NCBI RefSeq assembly: GCF_017569925.1
Contig: NZ_CP050854.1
Location: 682,001-746,000 of the forward strand
DNA length: 64,000 nt
Direction of reading: 5' to 3'
DNA from: Brenneria izadpanahii
GTDB taxonomy: Bacteria; Pseudomonadota; Gammaproteobacteria; Enterobacterales; Enterobacteriaceae
This document shows positions 51,281 through 63,315 of the stretch, piece by piece. The translations under genes and the position numbers were made by a program. The notes under the pieces are model-generated. The model did no database searches, was not told the origin of the DNA, and saw only the letters and a list, made by a program, of their open reading frames with translations. Each line of letters begins with the position of its first letter. Position 1 is the stretch's first letter.

Positions 51281-52211
51281 CCCGCGTGGCTTTTGCGCCG
51301 GGGTTGATCGCGCCATCAGCATTGTTGAACGGGCGTTAGAGATATTTGGCACGCCGATTTATGTGCGTCATGAAGTGGTGCATAACCGCTATGTCGTCAA
51401 CGGATTGCGTGAGCGTGGCGCGATATTCATTGAGCAAATAGAAGAAGTGCCGGACGGCTCGATTCTGATTTTCTCCGCGCACGGCGTATCCCAGGCCGTG
51501 CGCAATGAAGCGAAAAACCGCGATCTGACGGTCTTTGACGCGACCTGCCCGCTGGTGACTAAGGTGCATATGGAAGTGGCGAGAGCCAGCCGTAAAGGCG
51601 TCGAAGCTATCCTTATCGGCCATGCCGGGCATCCGGAAGTGGAAGGCACGATGGGGCAGTACAGCAACGAGGACGGCGGCATGTATTTGGTTGAGTCGCC
51701 GGACGATGTGTGGCGGCTACAGGTAAAGGATGAAAACAACCTGTGTTTTATGACGCAGACCACGTTGTCGGTTGATGATACGTCGGCGGTCATTGACGCG
51801 TTGCGTGAGCGTTTCCCGCGCATTATCGGCCCGCGCAAGGACGATATCTGTTATGCCACCACCAACCGCCAGGAGGCGGTGCGTAGTCTGGCGGGGATGG
51901 CGGATGTGGTGCTGGTGGTGGGTTCAAAGAACTCTTCTAACTCCAATCGGTTGGCAGAACTGGCGCAGCGGGCCGGTAAAGCCGCTTATCTGATTGATGC
52001 CGCGGAAGACATTCAGGAAAGCTGGCTGGCCGGCATTGATCATGTCGGCGTGACGGCCGGCGCATCGGCGCCGGATATTCTGGTGCAGCAGGTGCTCAGC
52101 CGTTTGCAGGCGTTAGGCGGCAAGGTCACGGTTGAAATTCAGGGGCGGGAAGAAAACATCGTCTTCGAAGTGCCGAAAGAACTTCGCGTCGAGGTGAAGC
52201 AAATCGACTAA
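51261..52211 (+). CDS. ispH: 4-hydroxy-3-methylbut-2-enyl diphosphate reductase
   Basis: With the ATG at 51261 ([20 protein letters not shown]) the product has 316 residues, as in E. coli. It is the last enzyme of the MEP isoprenoid pathway, forming IPP and DMAPP with an iron-sulfur cluster. The three cluster cysteines lie in RGFCAGVD (12), [11 protein letters not shown] (96) and [11 protein letters not shown] (197). AGGAGG stands before the ATG. It overlaps fkpB; rihC, which follows in E. coli, is absent. Confidence 0.96.
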   Translation: MQILLANPRGFCAGVDRAISIVERALEIFGTPIYVRHEVVHNRYVVNGLRERGAIFIEQIEEVPDGSILIFSAHGVSQAVRNEAKNRDLTVFDATCPLVTKVHMEVARASRKGVEAILIGHAGHPEVEGTMGQYSNEDGGMYLVESPDDVWRLQVKDENNLCFMTQTTLSVDDTSAVIDALRERFPRIIGPRKDDICYATTNRQEAVRSLAGMADVVLVVGSKNSSNSNRLAELAQRAGKAAYLIDAAEDIQESWLAGIDHVGVTAGASAPDILVQQVLSRLQALGGKVTVEIQGREENIVFEVPKELRVEVKQID

Positions 52212-52219
52212 CCTATTCC

Positions 52220-52252
52220 GGCGGTGGCGCAATTTTCCCCACCGCCTTTTTT
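52220..52252 (+). terminator. Terminator of the ribF-ispH cluster
   Basis: GGCGGTGG (52220-52227) pairs with CCACCGCC (52239-52246), followed by six T (52247-52252). It lies nine bases after ispH. Confidence 0.9.
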
Positions 52253-53344
<1,092 letters not shown>

Positions 53345-53780
53345 AAATAATTAATTTATTAATTAATTGATATAAGTGGCGATTTTTTATCGCTACTTGT
53401 ATTTTTTGCCTTTTTATCTTGTTTTTTAATCAAAGCCTTTATTTTTCCTGTTTTATCGCTTTATTCGGGGCGTTTTCGGCTGTTGAAGCCCTGTAATCGG
53501 CGATATTGGTCGATTATTGCGCTTGTTTCAGCCATGTGAGTCGGCAACCGTTTTCTTTCCCTAGTTAACATACCTTTTTACGGTTGAGGGGCGGTATTTA
53601 TACCATAAAGGATAAAAAGAAGAGAAAAAGTGCGGTTGAAGTGGACAATTCAGCCGACCATCATTAAAATGCGCCCAATTTGCCAAAAATTTACCTTGAG
53701 GGTGGTTTTTGCGTTGATTTAGATCGATTAATCTGAATTAATATGCAAATAACATGATTTTTTATTCCTTGGAGGGTGTT
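53345..53780. promoter_or_regulatory. dapB-carA intergenic regulatory region
   Basis: This 436-bp gap is strongly A+T-rich near dapB and holds the carAB control region. The two ArgR boxes directly before carA are listed separately. The upstream part should carry the pyrimidine-controlled promoter, as in E. coli; I cannot fix its elements. Confidence 0.5.
53732..53770 (+). promoter_or_regulatory. Pair of ArgR boxes in the carAB promoter
   Basis: TGAATTAATATGCA (53734-53747) and TGATTTTTTATTCC (53755-53768) fit the ARG box core TGAAT-N4-ATTCA with one and two mismatches. Their starts are 21 bp apart, so two 18-bp boxes are separated by the standard 3 bp. The first matches the E. coli carAB box as I recall it. 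Confidence 0.8.
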
Positions 53781-54929
53781 TTGATTAAGTCAGCGCTATT
53801 GGTTCTGGAAGACGGAACCCAATTCCATGGTCGGGCCATCGGGGCGGAAGGGTCGGCAGTGGGGGAAGTGGTCTTCAATACGTCGATGACCGGATATCAA
53901 GAAATCCTTACTGATCCTTCCTATTCCCGCCAGATTGTCACTCTCACTTATCCCCATATCGGTAATGTCGGCACCAACGAAGCCGATGAAGAATCATCTT
54001 CCATACAGGCTCAGGGGCTGGTCATCCGCGACTTGCCGTTGATTGCCAGTAACTACCGCAGTGAAGAAGGTCTTTCTGAGTACCTTAAACGCAACAACGT
54101 CGTCGCCATCGCCGATATCGATACCCGCAAGCTGACTCGACTGCTGCGCGAGAAAGGCGCGCAGAACGGCTGCATTATTGCCGGCGACGAACCGAGCGCC
54201 GAACTGGCGTTGGAAAAGGCGCAGGCGTTTCCGGGGCTGAAAGGGATGGACCTGGCGAAAGAGGTCACCACAACGGAAAGCTATGGCTGGTCGCAGGGGA
54301 GCTGGAAGCTGGAAGGGGGGCTGCCCGCCGCCACGCCGGAAAGCGAACTGCCTTACCATGTGGTGGCTTACGACTACGGCGTGAAGCGCAATATTCTGCG
54401 TCTGCTGGTGGACAGAGGATGCCGCCTGACGGTGGTTCCCGCGCAGACATCGGCGGAAGACGTTTTGAAACTTAATCCCGACGGGATCTTCCTGTCGAAC
54501 GGTCCGGGCGACCCGGAGCCTTGCGACTACGCCATCCGGGCGATTAAAACTTTTCTGGAAACGGATATCCCGGTATTCGGTATCTGTCTCGGCCACCAGT
54601 TGCTGGCGCTGGCAAGCGGCGCGCAGACCATCAAAATGAAGCTTGGTCACCACGGCGGCAACCATCCGGTAAAAGATCTGGATAACGACCGCGTAATCAT
54701 CACCGCGCAGAACCACGGTTTTGCGGTTGATGAAAATAATTTGCCCGACACGCTGCGCGTGACGCACATATCGCTGTTTGACCAGACGGTGCAGGGGATT
54801 CATCGCACCGATAAACCGGCGTTCAGTTTTCAGGGACACCCCGAGGCCAGCCCCGGACCGCACGATGCGGCGCCGTTTTTCGACCACTTTATCGAATTGA
54901 TTAAGACTTACCGTTCTTCAGCAAAATAA
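53781..54929 (+). CDS. carA: Carbamoyl-phosphate synthase small subunit (glutaminase)
   Basis: I chose the TTG at 53781: it gives 382 residues starting (M)[20 protein letters not shown], the same length and start codon as E. coli carA, with GGAGGG six bases ahead. A frame-matched ATG at 53754 lies before that ribosome site. The class I glutaminase domain shows the catalytic Cys in [13 protein letters not shown] near 269 and the His/Glu pair in [12 protein letters not shown] near 353. It releases ammonia from glutamine for CarB, feeding arginine and pyrimidine synthesis. Confidence 0.96.
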   Translation: MIKSALLVLEDGTQFHGRAIGAEGSAVGEVVFNTSMTGYQEILTDPSYSRQIVTLTYPHIGNVGTNEADEESSSIQAQGLVIRDLPLIASNYRSEEGLSEYLKRNNVVAIADIDTRKLTRLLREKGAQNGCIIAGDEPSAELALEKAQAFPGLKGMDLAKEVTTTESYGWSQGSWKLEGGLPAATPESELPYHVVAYDYGVKRNILRLLVDRGCRLTVVPAQTSAEDVLKLNPDGIFLSNGPGDPEPCDYAIRAIKTFLETDIPVFGICLGHQLLALASGAQTIKMKLGHHGGNHPVKDLDNDRVIITAQNHGFAVDENNLPDTLRVTHISLFDQTVQGIHRTDKPAFSFQGHPEASPGPHDAAPFFDHFIELIKTYRSSAK

Positions 54930-54943
54930 TCAGGAGCGAGAAA

Positions 54944-57900
54944 ATGCCAAAACGTACAGATATTAAAAGCATCCTGATTCTGGGCGCCGGCCCGATTGTC
55001 ATCGGCCAAGCCTGTGAGTTCGACTACTCTGGCGCACAGGCGTGTAAAGCGCTGCGCGAAGAGGGATACCGCGTCGTCCTGGTTAACTCAAACCCGGCGA
55101 CCATCATGACCGATCCGGAAATGGCCGACGCCACCTATATCGAGCCGATTCACTGGGAAGTGGTGCGCAAGATTATCGAGAAAGAGCGTCCTGACGCGAT
55201 ACTGCCGACGATGGGCGGCCAGACGGCGCTGAACTGCGCGCTGGAGCTGGAGCGTCAGGGTGTGCTGGCCGAATTCGGCGTGACGATGATTGGCGCAACC
55301 GCCGATGCCATTGATAAAGCCGAAGATCGCCAGCGTTTCGACAAGGCGATGAAGAAGATCGGGCTGGATACCGCGCGCTCCGGCATCGCGCATAATATGG
55401 AAGAGGCGCTGGCCGTCGCGGCTGACGTGGGCTTCCCCTGTATTATCCGCCCTTCCTTTACCATGGGCGGCACCGGCGGCGGGATTGCTTATAACCGTGA
55501 AGAATTTGAAGAAATCTGCGAACGCGGCCTGGATCTGTCCCCCACCAACGAATTACTGATCGATGAATCGCTGATTGGCTGGAAAGAGTACGAAATGGAA
55601 GTTGTCCGCGATAAACACGACAACTGCATCATCGTCTGCTCCATCGAAAACTTTGACGCCATGGGGATTCACACCGGTGACTCCATCACCGTTGCGCCGG
55701 CGCAAACGCTGACCGACAAAGAATATCAAATCATGCGTAACGCCTCGATGGCGGTGCTGCGCGAGATCGGCGTGGAAACCGGCGGTTCTAACGTACAGTT
55801 TGCGGTAAACCCGAAAAACGGCCGCCTTATCGTTATCGAGATGAACCCGCGCGTTTCCCGTTCTTCGGCGCTGGCGTCCAAAGCGACCGGTTTCCCGATT
55901 GCGAAAATCGCCGCCAAGCTGGCCGTTGGCTATACGCTGGATGAACTGATGAACGACATTACCGGCGGCCGCACGCCCGCGTCGTTCGAACCTTCCATCG
56001 ACTACGTCGTCACCAAGATCCCGCGTTTTAACTTCGAGAAATTCGCCGGGGCCAACAACCGTCTGACCACGCAAATGAAATCGGTAGGCGAGGTGATGGC
56101 GATCGGGCGTACTCAGCAGGAGTCGTTGCAGAAAGCGTTGCGCGGTCTGGAAGTGGGGGCGACGGGATTCGATCCGAAAGTGGATCTGGACGATCCGGAG
56201 TCATTGACGCAAATCCGCCGCGAGCTGAAAGATGCGGGCGCCGAGCGGATATGGTACATCGCCGATGCCTTCCGCGCCGGCATGTCGGTGGACGGCGTAT
56301 TTAATCTGACCAATATTGACCGTTGGTTCCTGGTGCAAATTGAAGAGCTGGTGCGCCTGGAAGAGCAGGTCGCCGAGAAGGGCGTTACCGGCCTGGATGC
56401 GGCATTCCTGCGCCTGCTGAAACGGAAAGGTTTTGCCGACGCGCGTCTGGCGGCGTTGGCCGGCGTGGCTGAAAGCGAAATCCGCAAGCTGCGTGATAAG
56501 TTCGATCTGCACCCGGTCTATAAGCGCGTGGACACCTGCGCGGCGGAATTCGCCACCGATACCGCCTATATGTACTCCACCTATGAGGATGAGTGCGAGG
56601 CTAACCCGAATCAAGATCGCGACAAAATCATGGTGCTGGGCGGCGGGCCAAACCGTATCGGGCAGGGGATCGAATTTGACTACTGCTGCGTTCATGCCGC
56701 GCTGGCGCTACGTGAAGACGGTTATGAAACCATCATGGTGAACTGTAACCCTGAAACGGTATCTACCGATTATGACACCTCCGACCGTTTGTACTTTGAA
56801 CCCGTTACGCTGGAAGATGTGCTGGAAATCGTGCGTATCGAGAAGCCGAAAGGCGTCATCGTACAATATGGCGGACAGACGCCGCTGAAGCTGGCGCGTG
56901 CGCTGGAAGCGGCCGGGGTGCCGGTAATCGGAACCAGCCCGGATGCCATCGATCGCGCGGAAGACCGCGAACGTTTCCAGCAGGCGGTTAACCGTCTGGG
57001 CTTGAAACAGCCGGCTAACGCCACCGTGGTGGCGATTGAGCAGGCGGTGGAGAAAGCGCGCGGCATCGGCTATCCGCTGGTGGTTCGTCCTTCCTACGTG
57101 CTCGGCGGCCGGGCGATGGAAATTGTGTACGACGAAATCGACCTGCGCCGCTACTTCCAGAATGCGGTCGTGGTTTCCAACGATGCGCCGGTGCTGCTGG
57201 ACCATTTCCTGGACGACGCCATTGAAGTTGACGTGGATGCCATCTGTGACGGCGAGCGCGTGCTGATTGGCGGCATCATGGAGCACATTGAGCAGGCGGG
57301 CGTTCACTCCGGCGACTCAGCCTGTTCTTTGCCGGCCTATACGCTGAGCAAAGAGATTCAGGACGTCATGCGTCAGCAGGTGGAGAAACTGGCGTTTGAA
57401 CTTTGCGTTCGCGGCCTGATGAACGTGCAGTTTGCGGTTAAGAACAATGAAGTCTATCTGATTGAGGTTAACCCGCGCGCGGCGCGTACCGTCCCGTTCG
57501 TTTCCAAAGCGACCGGCGTGCCGCTGGCGAAAGTGGCTGCTCGGGTAATGGTCGGACAATCTCTTGAGCAGCAGGGCGTGACGAAAGAAGTGATCCCGCC
57601 ATACTACTCGGTGAAAGAAGTCGTTCTGCCATTCAACAAATTCCCTGGCGTAGACCCGATTCTGGGGCCGGAAATGCGTTCGACCGGTGAAGTGATGGGG
57701 GTTGGCCGGACATTCGCCGAAGCGTTCTCCAAAGCGATGCTGGGCAGTAATTCGCCGATGAAAAAATCCGGCCGCGCGCTGCTGTCGGTGCGTGAAGGGG
57801 ATAAGGCCCGCGTGGTGGATCTGGCGGCCAAACTGCTGAAGCACGGCTTTGAACTGGATGCGACCCACGGTACGGCTATCGAATTGGGCGAAGCGGGGAT

Positions 57901-58171
57901 TAACCCTCGCCTGGTGAACAAGGTTCATGAAGGCCGTCCGCACATTCAGGATCGCATTAAAAACGGCGAGTATACCTATATCGTCAATACTACGGCGGGA
58001 CGCCAGGCTATTGAGGATTCCAAGCTGATTCGCCGTAGCGCCTTGCAGTATAAGGTTCACTACGATACGACCATGAATGGCGGATTCGCCACGGCGATGT
58101 CGTTAAATGCCGATCCGACGGAGAAGGTCACCTCGGTGCAGGAAATGCATGCTTTGATTAGAGGCCGCTAA
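54944..58171 (+). CDS. carB: Carbamoyl-phosphate synthase large subunit
   Basis: The 1075-residue protein (E. coli 1073) consists of two homologous ATP-grasp halves. The first begins [20 protein letters not shown], and the second near residue 560 has [17 protein letters not shown]. The ATP-grasp loops [11 protein letters not shown] near 170 and [14 protein letters not shown] near 710 are seen. The C-terminal MGS-like allosteric domain, for ornithine and UMP, starts near 935. It starts 14 bases after carA with AGGAG ahead, and makes carbamoyl phosphate from bicarbonate, ammonia and two ATP. Confidence 0.97.
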   Translation: MPKRTDIKSILILGAGPIVIGQACEFDYSGAQACKALREEGYRVVLVNSNPATIMTDPEMADATYIEPIHWEVVRKIIEKERPDAILPTMGGQTALNCALELERQGVLAEFGVTMIGATADAIDKAEDRQRFDKAMKKIGLDTARSGIAHNMEEALAVAADVGFPCIIRPSFTMGGTGGGIAYNREEFEEICERGLDLSPTNELLIDESLIGWKEYEMEVVRDKHDNCIIVCSIENFDAMGIHTGDSITVAPAQTLTDKEYQIMRNASMAVLREIGVETGGSNVQFAVNPKNGRLIVIEMNPRVSRSSALASKATGFPIAKIAAKLAVGYTLDELMNDITGGRTPASFEPSIDYVVTKIPRFNFEKFAGANNRLTTQMKSVGEVMAIGRTQQESLQKALRGLEVGATGFDPKVDLDDPESLTQIRRELKDAGAERIWYIADAFRAGMSVDGVFNLTNIDRWFLVQIEELVRLEEQVAEKGVTGLDAAFLRLLKRKGFADARLAALAGVAESEIRKLRDKFDLHPVYKRVDTCAAEFATDTAYMYSTYEDECEANPNQDRDKIMVLGGGPNRIGQGIEFDYCCVHAALALREDGYETIMVNCNPETVSTDYDTSDRLYFEPVTLEDVLEIVRIEKPKGVIVQYGGQTPLKLARALEAAGVPVIGTSPDAIDRAEDRERFQQAVNRLGLKQPANATVVAIEQAVEKARGIGYPLVVRPSYVLGGRAMEIVYDEIDLRRYFQNAVVVSNDAPVLLDHFLDDAIEVDVDAICDGERVLIGGIMEHIEQAGVHSGDSACSLPAYTLSKEIQDVMRQQVEKLAFELCVRGLMNVQFAVKNNEVYLIEVNPRAARTVPFVSKATGVPLAKVAARVMVGQSLEQQGVTKEVIPPYYSVKEVVLPFNKFPGVDPILGPEMRSTGEVMGVGRTFAEAFSKAMLGSNSPMKKSGRALLSVREGDKARVVDLAAKLLKHGFELDATHGTAIELGEAGINPRLVNKVHEGRPHIQDRIKNGEYTYIVNTTAGRQAIEDSKLIRRSALQYKVHYDTTMNGGFATAMSLNADPTEKVTSVQEMHALIRGR

Positions 58172-58190
58172 GTTACCTTGCTAGCAGGTT

Positions 58191-58231
58191 AGCCGGCGTT
58201 TGCGCTTCGCAAACGCCGGCTTTATTTTTTT
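58191..58231 (+). terminator. Terminator after carB
   Basis: A perfect 14-bp stem pairs 58191-58204 (AGCCGGCGTTTGCG) with 58208-58221, followed by a T-rich tail to 58231. It is the strongest terminator in the window. Confidence 0.95.
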
Positions 58232-58415
58232 GGGCCGGATGCTTATCGGTAAACGGCGGCGGACACAAACGCTTATCCGATTTTTTCTGCTGTATTTCAC
58301 CCGTTTTACTTTTCACTGTTTCCCGCTTCCCCTGAACAAAGCCAGATAATCGCCTACACTTATTGTGTTGTTTGAATTTTTATGCCGAAAGATATTCTCA
58401 ACATAGAGGCGAAAT

Positions 58416-59348
58416 ATGGATTTGAATGAAAAAAAACAGTCTGTAGATAAGAAAACCGCACTGCCACAGACAGCAAAACATCCGTCGACGGCGTATCCGC
58501 AGCCCCCTTTTGAACGTCAGCCGCAGGATGCGCCGGGGCTTGCCAGCAAAATGAAGCCGCTTCCCGATCACGGCGAAAAAAGTTACCGGGGAAGCGGGCG
58601 GCTTAATGGCCGTAAGGCGCTAATCACCGGCGGGGATTCGGGAATAGGGCGCGCCGTTGCCATCGCTTACGCCAGGGAAGGAGCGGATGTTGCGATTAAC
58701 TATCTGCCGGAAGAGGAACCTGACGCGCAGGAAGTCATTGCGCTGATCCGCGCCGAAGGACGAACAGCGGTCGCGATCCCCGGCGATATTCGGACGGAGG
58801 CTTTCTGCCAACGTTTAGTCAAGGAAGCGGCGGAAAAACTGGGAGGGCTGGATATCCTGGTGAACAATGCCGGTCGGCAGCAGTATGCCGAATCCATTGA
58901 AGATCTGTCGACGGAAGCCTTTGATGCGACGTTTAAGACCAATGTTTATGCGCCATTCTGGATCTCGAAAGCCGCAATGGCCTATTTGAAAGCGGGTTCC
59001 GTCATTATTAATTCGTCATCCGTACAGGCCTTCGATCCCAGTGCGATCCTGCTGGATTATGCCCAGACCAAAGCTTGCAATGTTGCTTTTACCAAAGCGC
59101 TGGCCAAGCAGGTCGCCAAAAAAGGGATTCGCGTTAACGCGGTGGCGCCGGGGCCTTATTGGACGCCGTTACAGTCGAGCGGCGGGCAGCCGATGGATAT
59201 GGTGATGAAATTCGGTGAAAGTACGCCGCTGGGCCGACCTGGGCAGCCCGTGGAGATCGCGCCGCTGTACGTGACGCTGGCGTCGTCGGAAAACAGTTTC
59301 ACATCGGGACAGGTATGGTGTTCAGATGGCGGGACAGGCGCTGCCTGA
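58416..59348 (+). CDS. Short-chain dehydrogenase/reductase with N-terminal extension (YghA-like)
   Basis: The 310-residue protein is a classical SDR. The cofactor motif TGGDSGIG is at 71-78, NNAG near 150-153, the catalytic serine near 200-202 in INSSSVQAF, and Tyr215/Lys219 in YAQTK. An extra 60 residues at the N-terminus, rich in Pro and Lys, match the arrangement of the YghA/general-stress SDR group (E. coli YghA, Bacillus YhdF type). It should be an NAD(P)-dependent oxidoreductase of an alcohol or aldehyde in the cytosol; the substrate is unknown. It stands alone between carB and a convergent exporter. Confidence 0.85.
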   Translation: MDLNEKKQSVDKKTALPQTAKHPSTAYPQPPFERQPQDAPGLASKMKPLPDHGEKSYRGSGRLNGRKALITGGDSGIGRAVAIAYAREGADVAINYLPEEEPDAQEVIALIRAEGRTAVAIPGDIRTEAFCQRLVKEAAEKLGGLDILVNNAGRQQYAESIEDLSTEAFDATFKTNVYAPFWISKAAMAYLKAGSVIINSSSVQAFDPSAILLDYAQTKACNVAFTKALAKQVAKKGIRVNAVAPGPYWTPLQSSGGQPMDMVMKFGESTPLGRPGQPVEIAPLYVTLASSENSFTSGQVWCSDGGTGAA

Positions 59349-59388
59349 CAGGAATGGAAAGGGCCGTCGAACGGCCCTTGAAAAAAAG

Positions 59389-60003
59389 TTAACTCAGCGC
59401 AACCTTGATACCGAGCGCAATCAAAACCGTCCCCAGCAATTTATCCACCAGTTTTTGCGCCTTTTCCAGACCTCTGCGTACCAGGGAACTCTGGAAAAGC
59501 ACCACCAGCAACGGCCACCAGATAACAGACAGCCCCCAAATGATCGCGGCGTACCACAGCTTTTCGCCGACGCCGGAATTGATGCTTAATACCTGAGTAA
59601 ATACGGCCAGGAAGAACAGAGTCGCCTTCGGATTAAGCAGATTACATAGGTAGCCTTGTAAAAACGCTTTTTTCAGGCTGACGCGCTGCGGCGACAAATG
59701 AGAAACATTCATTTTACTGCCGCCGCGAGACAGCAGCGCCTGAATTCCTACCCATATCAGATAAGCGGCGCCGGCGTATTTCAGCAGATTAAACAGCCAT
59801 GGCGTGGTGGTGATGACGACGGCCAGCCCGGCTACGCAGTACGCCATATGGGTGGCTACGCCGCAAATTACGCCAAACGACGTCATCAGTGCGGCGAGAC
59901 GCGGATAGCGAACCGAATTTTTGATCACCAGAAAAAAGTCGGGACCGGGAGAAAGCATTCCCAACGTGGCAATGGTGGCGACAAACAGCGATGTTTCGAA
60001 CAT
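59389..60003 (-). CDS. LysE/RhtB-family amino-acid exporter
   Basis: From the ATG at 60003 the product has 204 residues and about six hydrophobic segments. MLSPGPDFFLVIKNSVRYPR near 16-35 and YLCNLLNPKATLFFLAVFTQ near 121 are the hallmark of the RhtB/LeuE threonine-homoserine exporter family. I chose 60003 because GGAAC lies before it; the frame runs up to 60081 with another ATG at 60015. The substrate is probably an amino acid or analogue. It is convergent with the SDR gene and divergent from yjjP. Confidence 0.85.
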   Translation of the reverse strand: MFETSLFVATIATLGMLSPGPDFFLVIKNSVRYPRLAALMTSFGVICGVATHMAYCVAGLAVVITTTPWLFNLLKYAGAAYLIWVGIQALLSRGGSKMNVSHLSPQRVSLKKAFLQGYLCNLLNPKATLFFLAVFTQVLSINSGVGEKLWYAAIIWGLSVIWWPLLVVLFQSSLVRRGLEKAQKLVDKLLGTVLIALGIKVALS

Positions 60004-60166
60004 GATGTGTTCCATATGACGAAAATAGTAAGACAAAACGGGTAGAATAATAACGTCAGAGTAATTAATTATCACCACCAATATTGGCTATTGGCTTGCA
60101 ATATGTTAACAAGTTGCCTTGCCTTTTTTAGGGTTATTCTTCCGTGCATAGAATCGGGATAAAAAC

Positions 60167-60943
60167 ATGGTCAGTGAAACAACACAGCAAAGGGAGATAA
60201 CCCGGTTGTGTATTCAGTGCGCGCTTTTGCTGTTGCAGCATGGCGCGGAAAGTATGGTTGTGGAAAAGTTATCTTCTCGGCTCGGCGTGGCGCTGGGGGT
60301 TGATAGTGTTGAAACTTCAATCTCAGCCAACGCCATTGTACTAACCACGATAATGCAGGGAAATTGCCTTACATCCACGCGAAATAATGTCGATCGCGGC
60401 ATCAATATGCATGTGGTGACCGAGGTGCAGCATGTGGTGATTATGGCCGAACATAAATTGCTGGATGTGGAAGGCGTGGGAAAACGTTTCGCCCATATCA
60501 CGCCGTTGCGCTATCCGCGTTGGTTGATGGTGTCGATAGTGGCGCTCTCCTGCGGCTGTTTCAGCCGGTTGAATGGCGGCGGTTGGGATGCCTTTATGGT
60601 GACGATGATCGCCAGCGGACTGGCGATGTATGTCAAACAGATCTTGACCGCGCGCAAGCTTAATCCGCTGATTAACTTTTGTATGACGGCCTTCGTGGCG
60701 ACCTCGGCCTCCGGGCTCCTGATGAAACTTCCCATATTCCAGCAGGCGTCCACGGTGGCGATGGCGGCCAGCGTGCTGCTGCTGGTTCCCGGTTTCCCGC
60801 TGATCAATGCGGTGGCCGATATGTTCAAGGGCCACGTCAATACCGGGTTGGCCCGTTGGATGGTCGCGAGTCTGTTGACGCTGTCGACCTGCATTGGCGT
60901 CGTGATGGCGTTAGCGCTGTGGGGGTTACGCGGATGGGCTTAA
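60167..60943 (+). CDS. yjjP: Threonine/serine exporter-family protein YjjP (succinate exporter subunit)
   Basis: The 258-residue protein (E. coli 256) begins with a soluble part of about 110 residues ([20 protein letters not shown]), followed by five hydrophobic segments. This is the ThrE N-terminal domain type (DUF1212). In E. coli YjjP and YjjB act together in succinate export under anaerobic conditions. It overlaps yjjB by 10 bases. In E. coli the pair lies far from folA, so its place here differs. Confidence 0.9.
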   Translation: MVSETTQQREITRLCIQCALLLLQHGAESMVVEKLSSRLGVALGVDSVETSISANAIVLTTIMQGNCLTSTRNNVDRGINMHVVTEVQHVVIMAEHKLLDVEGVGKRFAHITPLRYPRWLMVSIVALSCGCFSRLNGGGWDAFMVTMIASGLAMYVKQILTARKLNPLINFCMTAFVATSASGLLMKLPIFQQASTVAMAASVLLLVPGFPLINAVADMFKGHVNTGLARWMVASLLTLSTCIGVVMALALWGLRGWA

Positions 60944-61404
60944 GTCTATTGTGGGCGCTGTTGCAGGATATGGCTCTGGCAGCCGTTCCGGCACTGGGAT
61001 TCGCCATGGTGTTCAACGTTCCGGTCAAAGCGTTGCGTTATTGCGCGGCCCTTGGCGCGTTGGGCCATGGCGTGCGATTTATCGCCATGTATTTCGGTTT
61101 GAATATCGAATGGGCGTCTTTTCTGGCGGCGATTACTATTGGAATCATCGGCATTCGCTGGTCGCGCTGGCTGCTGGCGCATCCCAAGGTTTTTACCGTC
61201 GCCGCGGTTATTCCTATGTTCCCGGGGATCTCCGCCTATACCGCGATGATTTCCGTGGTGGAAATTTCTCATCTTGGCTACAGCGAAGAATTGATGAATA
61301 TCCTGATGACCAATTTTCTGAAAGCCAGTTTTATCGTCGGCGCGCTGTCTATCGGACTGTCGCTGCCGGGGATATGGTTATATCGTAAGCGCCCCGGCGT
61401 GTAG
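60934..61404 (+). CDS. yjjB: YjjB, partner of YjjP in the ThrE-like exporter
   Basis: With the ATG at 60934 ([20 protein letters not shown]) the product has 156 residues (E. coli 157) and about five hydrophobic segments, the ThrE C-terminal half (DUF3815). [20 protein letters not shown] near 90 is typical. The start lies inside the end of yjjP, which indicates coupled translation. A longer reading of the frame upstream is only the shadow of yjjP. Confidence 0.9.
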   Translation: MGLSLLWALLQDMALAAVPALGFAMVFNVPVKALRYCAALGALGHGVRFIAMYFGLNIEWASFLAAITIGIIGIRWSRWLLAHPKVFTVAAVIPMFPGISAYTAMISVVEISHLGYSEELMNILMTNFLKASFIVGALSIGLSLPGIWLYRKRPGV

Positions 61405-61511
61405 CCCCAACGGAGCCCTTGTAAATATTCTTCTATAAGATGTATCCATATCGACGAGTGCGGGGGCTTTCCGTATAGTGTCAGCAATTTTCTGACCTAC
61501 AGGGTTTCACC

Positions 61512-61994
61512 ATGGTTATTAGTTTGATTGCCGCATTGGCGGTAGATCGCGTTATCGGCATGGAAAATGCCATGCCGTGGCACTTACCGGCGGATTTGGC
61601 ATGGTTTAAACGTAATACATTCGGTAAGCCGATCGTCATGGGCCGCAATACTTTCCGCTCTATCGGCCAGCCGCTGCCCGGCAGGCTGAATATTGTCGTC
61701 AGCAGTCATCCGGGCGATGATGAGCGCGTCACCTGGGTCTCTTCGCTGGATGAGGCGATTGCGGCGGCCGGCGACGTGGAAGAGGTGATGGTGATTGGCG
61801 GCGGAAGCATTTACCAGCAGATGTTGCCCCTGGCTAACCGCCTGTATCTGACCCACATCGACGTGGAGGTGGAAGGCGATACGCATTTCCCGGATTATGA
61901 ACCTGACGAGTGGAGGTCCACTTTCAGCGAGTTTCATGATGCGGATGAGCACAATTCTCATAGCTACTGCTTTGAGATTCTTGAAAGAAATTGA
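61512..61994 (+). CDS. folA: Dihydrofolate reductase
   Basis: The 160-residue protein (E. coli 159) starts [20 protein letters not shown]. The substrate pocket reads [16 protein letters not shown], with the catalytic Asp at position 27 or so. NADPH-binding GRNTFRSIG and [10 protein letters not shown] follow. It reduces dihydrofolate to tetrahydrofolate and is the target of trimethoprim. It is convergent with apaH, as in E. coli. Confidence 0.96.
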   Translation: MVISLIAALAVDRVIGMENAMPWHLPADLAWFKRNTFGKPIVMGRNTFRSIGQPLPGRLNIVVSSHPGDDERVTWVSSLDEAIAAAGDVEEVMVIGGGSIYQQMLPLANRLYLTHIDVEVEGDTHFPDYEPDEWRSTFSEFHDADEHNSHSYCFEILERN

Positions 61995-62027
61995 GTTCTT
62001 TCATCTAACGCGCCGGCGTTGTTTAAG

Positions 62028-62048
62028 ATGCCCGCCTGAAGCGGGCAT
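62028..62048. terminator. Hairpin between folA and apaH
   Basis: ATGCCCGC (62028-62035) pairs perfectly with GCGGGCAT (62041-62048) between the convergent genes. It has no T tract; a shared weak terminator is possible. Confidence 0.4.
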
Positions 62049-62159
62049 AACCAAAGAGGCAAGAGCGGCTTGTCGACGAGGATTACTCGGCGTTGCCCGG
62101 TTCAGAACGAGACAAGGATTGTTGCGTGAAATACCGCTTGTCTTCCCAGCGCAGCATGG

Positions 62160-62921
62160 TCAGTTCCCCCCCCAGCAGCAGCCCGTATCCAATGCGTAAA
62201 TATTCTCCGGCGTGCCTTTCCCGTTCAGCGAAGCCCAATGCCCAAAGGCGATAGCATAGCCTGCTTCCGTGATCTGGCTTGGTAACTCGAACCAGGGTTT
62301 CAGCAATGACGGCGCCTGCGTCGGCGCGTCTTTGCAGATCATATCCAACTGACCGCCGGAGAAGCAGTAGCGCATCCGGGTGAAAACGTTGGTGCTGAAA
62401 CGCAGGCGGGCAAGACCGCTGAGTTCGGTGCTCCAGTGATTCGGCATATCGCCGTACATCGAATCGAGAAACAGCGGATAGCTATCGCTGCTCAGAATGG
62501 CTTCCACTTCACGCGCGCACGATTTTGCCGTCTCCAGATTCCACTGCGGCGTAATGCCGGCATGCGCCATCACCAGTTTTAAATCATCATCGACCTGCAG
62601 CAGCGGCTGCCGGCGCAGCCAATTTATCAGCTCATCGGCGTCTGATGCCTTCAGCAACGCGGAAAGCCGATCTTTGGGTTTGCTGCAACTAATCCCCGCG
62701 TAGACGGCGAGCAGATGTAAATCGTGATTTCCCAGAACAACGCGGACTGCAGCGCCGAGCGAGCGGACAAAACGCAGCACTTCAAGCGAATCCGGGCCGC
62801 GGGCGACCAAATCGCCGGTCAGCCATAGCGTATCCTGTTGCGGATTAAAGGAAACTTGCGCCAATAGCGCCTTGAGTTCAACTAAACAGCCGTGAACATC
62901 GCCAATTAAATAAGTAGACAT
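62160..62921 (-). CDS. apaH: Diadenosine tetraphosphatase, C-terminus cut by a one-base frameshift
   Basis: The protein follows E. coli ApaH (280 residues) from [20 protein letters not shown] to [11 protein letters not shown], with the metallophosphatase motifs [14 protein letters not shown] and GNHDLHLL. It splits Ap4A into two ADP. As read it stops at 62160 with 253 residues. A ninth G in the run of eight (C at 62166-62173 on the plus strand) restores [19 protein letters not shown] and a stop at 62083, giving 279 residues. The true gene is therefore probably 62083-62921. It starts two bases after apaG. Confidence 0.92.
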   Translation of the reverse strand: MSTYLIGDVHGCLVELKALLAQVSFNPQQDTLWLTGDLVARGPDSLEVLRFVRSLGAAVRVVLGNHDLHLLAVYAGISCSKPKDRLSALLKASDADELINWLRRQPLLQVDDDLKLVMAHAGITPQWNLETAKSCAREVEAILSSDSYPLFLDSMYGDMPNHWSTELSGLARLRFSTNVFTRMRYCFSGGQLDMICKDAPTQAPSLLKPWFELPSQITEAGYAIAFGHWASLNGKGTPENIYALDTGCCWGGN

Positions 62922-62923
62922 AA

Positions 62924-63301
62924 TTAGTGTATCAGTGAGGGGATCGCCAAACGGAATACGGGGATACTGACTTGAAAATCATTACCCTGATGATCGAGCA
63001 TCTGGTAATGTCCTTCCATCGTACCTAATGGGGTTTCCAATATCGTGCCGCTGGTGTACTGGAATTCGCTTCCCGGCTGTATAACCGGCTGTTCGCCAAC
63101 AACGCCTTCGCCCTGAACTTCGGTCTGGCGTCCATTCGCGTTGGTAATCAACCAGTAACGACCGCAAAGTTTTACTTCATGCCGCCCCAGATTGCGGACA
63201 GTAATCGTATAAGCGAATACGAAACGTTCTTCATCGGGCTGTGACTGAGACTCAACATAGAAACTCTGAACCTGTACACAAACGCGGGGGGCATTAATCA
63301 T
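62924..63301 (-). CDS. apaG: ApaG (CorD) domain protein
   Basis: The 125-residue protein equals E. coli ApaG in length and starts [20 protein letters not shown]. The conserved core [38 protein letters not shown] and [18 protein letters not shown] builds an Ig-like beta fold. It is linked to Co2+/Mg2+ homeostasis by genetics only; its activity is unknown. It lies between rsmA and apaH in the usual operon. A GTG one codon upstream is less likely as start. Confidence 0.95.
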   Translation of the reverse strand: MINAPRVCVQVQSFYVESQSQPDEERFVFAYTITVRNLGRHEVKLCGRYWLITNANGRQTEVQGEGVVGEQPVIQPGSEFQYTSGTILETPLGTMEGHYQMLDHQGNDFQVSIPVFRLAIPSLIH

Positions 63302-63315
63302 CACGTCAACTCCAG

